Shown: in pieces, positions 14,339-17,231 of the stretch
Layout of the letters: each line of letters begins with the position of its first letter
Numbering within the stretch: the first letter of the stretch is position 1
DNA from: a bacterium
Lineage (GTDB): Bacteria > UBA9089 > JAHJRX01
DNA: 17,231 nucleotides
Assembly (NCBI GenBank): GCA_030017825.1
Contig: JASEGW010000022.1
Span: forward strand, 1 to 17,231
Direction of reading: 5' to 3'
Program-made: the position numbers and the translations under genes
The notes under the pieces: generated by a model
Databases searched by the model: none
Told to the model about the DNA's origin: nothing
The model's input: the letters and a program-made list of their open reading frames with translations, nothing else

Positions 14339-15313
14339 ATGAAAAGTGATAATTTAAAAAAGATGGTTAATAGAATAAAAAAAATAGAATGGGATCAGGA
14401 CACTTTGTCTAATTATTATGGCAAGTTTACTGCTGGACCTTTTACCAAAGGAGTTGCTACTACTTTAGGTAACACTTTAAGGAGAATGTTACTCTCTTCT
14501 ATAAAAGGAGCAGCAGTAACGTCTATAAAAATAGATGGTATTTTGCATGAATTTACTACAATTCCTGGAGTAACGGAAGATATAAGTGAAATTATTTTGA
14601 ATATTAAGAAATTAATTATTAAAATGGATAATTCTGAATCTCAAAAAATTTATATAAAGAAAAAAGGACCTGGAGAAGTACAGAGTTCAGATATTATATG
14701 TGATAAGGGGAATATAGAAATTGTCAAGCAAGATTTACATATTGCCACTCTAAACAATGATGCAGATTTAAATATGGAGTTAGAAGTAGATACTGGATAT
14801 GGATATGTATCTGCAGCAAGGAATAAAAGAGCAGACCAGCCTATAGGAGTAATTCCCATTGATTCTATCTTTACTCCTGTAGTAAGAGTAAGTTATTCTG
14901 TAGAAGAAATGCGGGTAGAACACAAAACTGATTATGAAAAACTAATTTTAGAGATGCATACAAATGGTAGTGTAATTCCTGAAGATGCTTTAACTTATGC
15001 TGCAAGAAATTTAAGAGAACATCTTTCCTTATTTATAAACAAGGAAGAGATTCTTGAAGAAGAAGAAGAAATTGATGAAGAAAAAGAAAAATTAAAAACT
15101 ACCATGGCTATTAGCGTGGAAGAATTAGAGCTTTCTGTCCGTTCTGCTAATTGTTTGCGAAGTGCTAATATAACTACTTTAGGTGAATTAGCTAAAAAAA
15201 CAGAACAAGAAATGTTAAAAACTCGTAATTTTGGAAAAAAATCTCTTAATGAAATTAGAGAAAAATTGATTACATATGGTTTGAATTTAGGTTTAAGAAA
15301 TATATCTGAGTGA
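14339..15313 (+). CDS. rpoA: DNA-directed RNA polymerase subunit alpha
   Basis: Dimerises to nucleate RNA polymerase assembly; its C-terminal domain binds promoter UP elements and activators. The product has 324 residues. The N-terminal domain shows YGKFTAGPFTKGVATTLGNT then LRRMLLSSIKGAAVTSI (28-64) and GVTEDISEIILNIKKL (77-92). A Glu-rich linker (about 236-254) joins the C-terminal domain, with ELELSVRSANCLRSANI (263-279); R268 matches the DNA-contacting Arg265 of E. coli. ATG 14339 is 7 bases after AGAGGT (14327-14332). An in-frame GTG at 14312 would add nine unconserved residues upstream of that site. Confidence 0.97.
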   Translation: MKSDNLKKMVNRIKKIEWDQDTLSNYYGKFTAGPFTKGVATTLGNTLRRMLLSSIKGAAVTSIKIDGILHEFTTIPGVTEDISEIILNIKKLIIKMDNSESQKIYIKKKGPGEVQSSDIICDKGNIEIVKQDLHIATLNNDADLNMELEVDTGYGYVSAARNKRADQPIGVIPIDSIFTPVVRVSYSVEEMRVEHKTDYEKLILEMHTNGSVIPEDALTYAARNLREHLSLFINKEEILEEEEEIDEEKEKLKTTMAISVEELELSVRSANCLRSANITTLGELAKKTEQEMLKTRNFGKKSLNEIREKLITYGLNLGLRNISE

Positions 15314-15329
15314 ACTAAAAGAGGAGCTT

Positions 15330-15686
15330 ATGCAGCACTTAAGAAAGAATAAGAGGAAGTTGGGGAAAACTGTTAGCCATAGAAAAGCTATGTTGTGTAA
15401 TATGGCTACAAGTTTATTCAAACATCGAACCATTAAAACTACTTTAGCTAAATCTAAGTTTTTAATACCTTTGGCGGATCACTTAATAACTTTAGCTAAA
15501 AGAGGAAATCTTCACGCACGTAGGCAGGTTTATAAGTTTATCAAGGAAGATGAAGTGGTAAGAAATTTATTTGATAACATTGCACCTAACTTAAAGGATC
15601 GTCAAGGAGGATATATTCAGGCAATAAAGTCACACTATAGAGAAGGAGATAAAGCTCTTGTAGTAATAGTGAAGATAATAAGTTAA
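15330..15686 (+). CDS. rplQ: 50S ribosomal protein L17
   Basis: Large-subunit protein near the tunnel exit. The 118 residues include SHRKAMLCNMATSLFKHRTIKTTLAKSKFLIPLADHLITLAKRG and LHARRQVYKFI, clear L17 sequence. After DRQGGY the usual TRILKLG-type segment reads IQAIKSHYREGD, a noticeable drift in the C-terminal strand, followed by ALVVIVKIIS. ATG 15330 follows GAGGAG at 15321-15326 with a short 3-base spacer. It is the last gene before the terminator. Confidence 0.96.
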   Translation: MQHLRKNKRKLGKTVSHRKAMLCNMATSLFKHRTIKTTLAKSKFLIPLADHLITLAKRGNLHARRQVYKFIKEDEVVRNLFDNIAPNLKDRQGGYIQAIKSHYREGDKALVVIVKIIS

Positions 15687-15716
15687 TTTAGTTTATAATA
15701 TCTACCTTAGAAAATA

Positions 15717-15746
15717 AAAAAGCGCTATATCAAAAAGGCGCTTTTT
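15717..15746 (+). terminator. Rho-independent terminator after rplQ
   Basis: AAAAAGCGC at 15717-15725 pairs exactly with GCGCTTTTT at 15738-15746 across a 12-base loop, and the right arm ends in a T5 tract followed by TATATTTATTTT. It lies 30 bases after the rplQ stop and is the only convincing intrinsic terminator in the window, so the ribosomal cluster probably ends here. Confidence 0.85.
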
Positions 15747-15805
15747 ATATTTATTTTCTTATTCTCATAATAATACTTAGTGTTCTACGATAAACTTAAA
15801 AGCTT

Positions 15806-15956
15806 TGCAATCTGTAACTATTCAGCAATGTTCAATATAACAACATATTTCCTTAGTGCGAAGTTTAAAAATTAGATATTTTTCGTTAAAATTTTAATTT
15901 GGTGAAGAAATACTAATTTTTAAACTTAGGTTTATGCTGAATAGTTACTGCAATCT
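15806..15956. mobile_element. MITE with 14-bp terminal inverted repeats and 8-bp target duplication
   Basis: A 135-bp element (15814-15948) begins GTAACTATTCAGCA and ends with its exact reverse complement TGCTGAATAGTTAC. It is flanked by a perfect 8-bp direct repeat TGCAATCT at 15806-15813 and 15949-15956. Inside, AAGTTTAAAAATTAG (15861-15875) is the reverse complement of 15913-15927, so the whole element is strongly palindromic. No transposase or plausible ORF is present. IS66-family insertion sequences typically start with GTAA and make 8-bp duplications, so a non-autonomous IS66-type element is the best guess. It sits between the rplQ terminator and the likely truA promoter. Confidence 0.88.
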
Positions 15957-15977
15957 CGATTTGGACAAGGATAAATC

Positions 15978-16006
15978 TTGTTTCTACATTTTAGAATAAG
16001 TAAAAT
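15978..16006 (+). promoter_or_regulatory. Likely truA promoter
   Basis: TTGTTT (15978-15983) and TAAAAT (16001-16006) are spaced by 17 bases and lie about 65 bases before the truA ATG, downstream of the terminator and the MITE. The -10 matches the sigma-70 consensus at five of six bases, the -35 at three of six. Confidence 0.45.
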
Positions 16007-16070
16007 ATAGAGACAGCCCTTGTGGTTGTTCATAAGAGAATATCAGTTTGCAGTGGAACGCTATCTAATA

Positions 16071-16814
16071 ATGAGCAACATTAAATTAACATTGGAATAT
16101 GATGGTACTAATTATTCTGGATGGCAAAAACAGCCAAATTTTAGAACAATTGGAGGGATTATTGAAGAAAAGCTTTCCAAGATATGTAATGAAAAAATAA
16201 ATGTTGTTTCTGCTGGCAGAACAGACAGTGGTGTTCATGGCTTAGGGCAAGTAATAAATTTTAAGACTAATTCTAGCTTAAGAGCAAAGGAGATTAAAAG
16301 AGCTTTAAATAGAATATTACCTAAAGATATAGTAATTCTAAGAGCAGAAGAGGTGAGCAGAAGATTTAATGCCCGATTTTCTGCCATTTCTAGAACATAT
16401 CAATATTTAATACTTAATCAAGATATGCCTTCTGCTTTTAATAGGGATTATGTATGGTGGATTAAAGATAAATTAAACTTAAGGAGAATTAAGGTAGCTT
16501 CTAAATATTTTTTAGGTAAGCATAATTTTTCTTTATTCTCAGTAAATGCAAAAGAAGTTAAAAGTTATCAAAGAGAAATAAAAGATATAAACATTAGCAG
16601 AAGAGAAAATATGATTAAGTTTTTAATTACTGCCAATGCTTTTTTACCTCGTATGGTGAGAGGAATAATAGGAGTTTTAGTTAATATTGGAAAAGGAGAA
16701 ATAACACTTCAAGAAGTAAAGGAAATGTTAGAGGGTAAAAAAATAAGAAATGTTTCGTTTGCTCCTGCTAGCGGAGTGTATCTTTTAAAAGTAGAATATA
16801 AAGATAATAAATAG
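16071..16814 (+). CDS. truA: tRNA pseudouridine(38-40) synthase TruA
   Basis: Isomerises uridines 38-40 in the anticodon stem-loop of many tRNAs. From ATG 16071 the product has 247 residues, the normal size, opening IKLTLEYDGTNYSGWQKQP. The catalytic motif AGRTDSGVHGLGQV holds the nucleophilic aspartate D52. Later family features include FNARFSAISRTYQYLI, FLGKHNFSLF and the C-terminal FLPRMVRGIIGVLVNIGKG. The frame is open upstream to 16020, but those 17 residues are not TruA-like. No strong ribosome binding site precedes the ATG. The truA-rplM order also occurs after the ribosomal cluster in Firmicutes, where ECF transporter genes usually precede truA; none are present here. Confidence 0.95.
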   Translation: MSNIKLTLEYDGTNYSGWQKQPNFRTIGGIIEEKLSKICNEKINVVSAGRTDSGVHGLGQVINFKTNSSLRAKEIKRALNRILPKDIVILRAEEVSRRFNARFSAISRTYQYLILNQDMPSAFNRDYVWWIKDKLNLRRIKVASKYFLGKHNFSLFSVNAKEVKSYQREIKDINISRRENMIKFLITANAFLPRMVRGIIGVLVNIGKGEITLQEVKEMLEGKKIRNVSFAPASGVYLLKVEYKDNK

Positions 16815-16836
16815 TAGATATTTTTCTAATTTCAAT

Positions 16837-17052
16837 TAATGATCAAAATCCATATTTAAATCGAACTCAGGTATATTAGATGGTAAAAACTAAATTTGAC
16901 CATAGACAACACGATGAATATAGGTAAATATTGTTTAGTTATAGATAAATACAGATAAAAGACAAAGAGTAAATACCAGAAGACAGAATTAGGAAATGCA
17001 GAATAATATAAAGTTTGGTAGCTGTTTTCTGGCTTATAGTTTCTGATCATTA
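16837..17052. other. truA-rplM intergenic region with nested inverted repeats
   Basis: The 306-base gap holds no supported gene. TAATGATCA at 16837-16845 is exactly inverted at 17044-17052. Inside this, CCAGAAGACAG (16976-16986) and CTGTTTTCTGG (17022-17032) form an arm pair with one mismatch, and AAATTTGACCATA near 16892 mirrors TATGGTTAAATTT near 17051 with one mismatch. A minus-strand reading frame of 64 codons here (17050-16856) is compositionally non-coding, with no recognised family or good ribosome binding site. It could be an eroded inverted-repeat element. Confidence 0.4.
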
Positions 17053-17066
17053 TGGTTAAATTTTTC

Positions 17067-17095
17067 TTGACAGAAAATAATTATTATGTTAATCT
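17067..17095 (+). promoter_or_regulatory. rplM promoter with extended -10
   Basis: TTGACA (17067-17072), a perfect sigma-70 -35, is followed after 17 bases by TAATCT (17090-17095), preceded by TGT to make an extended -10. Transcription would start near 17102, leaving a leader of about 20 bases before rplM. It is the best promoter in the window. Confidence 0.75.
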
Positions 17096-17120
17096 GACAT
17101 AGATTTGGGGGGACAGGAAG

Positions 17121-17231
17121 TTGAAAACAGTAGAAGAAAAGAAATGGTTCTTAATTGATGCTCAAGAACAAGTATTAGGGCGAATGTCTAGTAAAATAGC
17201 TATTCTTTTGCAAGGAAAGCATAAACCTACC
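17121..17231 (+). CDS. rplM: 50S ribosomal protein L13 (5' part)
   Basis: Early-assembly large-subunit protein, truncated by the window edge after 37 codons with no stop. The reading is (M)KTVEEKKWFLIDAQEQVLG then RMSSKIAILLQGKHKPT, matching the L13 N-terminus (KWYVIDA, LGRLAS, LRGKHKP in other bacteria). The start is TTG 17121, behind the G-run GGGGGGA at 17107-17113, which serves as the ribosome binding site. rpsI is expected to follow outside the window. Confidence 0.94.
   Translation, partial: MKTVEEKKWFLIDAQEQVLGRMSSKIAILLQGKHKPT

Noticed and set aside
16856..17050. Minus-strand frame of 64 codons between truA and rplM.
   Set aside because: Tyr/Phe/Leu-rich composition is what AT-rich non-coding DNA gives; no family resemblance, no good ribosome binding site, and it lies within inverted repeats.
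1..17231. CRISPR array, tRNA or rRNA genes, prophage, toxin-antitoxin or defence system.
   Set aside because: No regularly spaced repeats, no cloverleaf-like sequence noticed, and every long frame is accounted for by housekeeping genes.

Overview
The window is an AT-rich stretch of bacterial chromosome carrying an almost complete S10-spc-alpha ribosomal protein cluster. All 33 genes read on the + strand. The order rpsJ-rplC-rplD-rplW-rplB-rpsS-rplV-rpsC-rplP-rpmC-rpsQ | rplN-rplX-rplE-rpsN-rpsH-rplF-rplR-rpsE-rpmD-rplO-secY-adk-map-infA-rpmJ-rpsM-rpsK-rpsD-rpoA-rplQ is the ancestral bacterial order. It is followed by truA and the start of rplM. The organism is clearly bacterial: it has bacterial-type RpoA, SecY, IF1 and L36, strong Shine-Dalgarno sites and A/T-ending codons. 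The phylum cannot be fixed by reading alone. The low GC, cysteine-bearing (zinc) forms of S14, S4, L36, L24 and adenylate kinase, and the long acidic tail on S3 would fit a low-GC or uncultivated anaerobic lineage, but that is inference.

Layout. 52-5213 is the S10 operon plus the first spc genes, packed with short gaps or overlaps except for a 128-base gap before rplD. 5214-5515 is a 302-base non-coding island built round a large imperfect inverted repeat that splits rpsQ from rplN. 5516-12260 carries rplN to map, including secY and adk; an AT-rich hairpin lies between rplN and rplX. 12390-15686 is infA, rpmJ and the alpha-operon genes, with a repeat-bearing gap before rpoA. A rho-independent terminator (15717-15746) ends the cluster. 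15747-16070 holds a miniature inverted-repeat transposable element (MITE) with an 8-bp target duplication, then a likely truA promoter. 16815-17120 is a structured intergenic region ending in a good sigma-70-type promoter for rplM, which runs off the window.

Together the genes make most ribosomal proteins of both subunits, a translation initiation factor, the alpha subunit that nucleates RNA polymerase assembly, the SecY translocation channel, the aminopeptidase that trims new proteins, adenylate kinase and a tRNA pseudouridine synthase. Twelve of the 33 genes start with GTG or TTG, mostly behind good Shine-Dalgarno sites, so several starts differ from the longest reading frame.

I found no undescribed multi-gene system. 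The unusual material is non-coding: two probable mobile or repeat insertions in or beside a normally compact essential cluster, a 25-bp tandem duplication that appears to have rewritten the end of rpsS, and several small repeats in the gaps.
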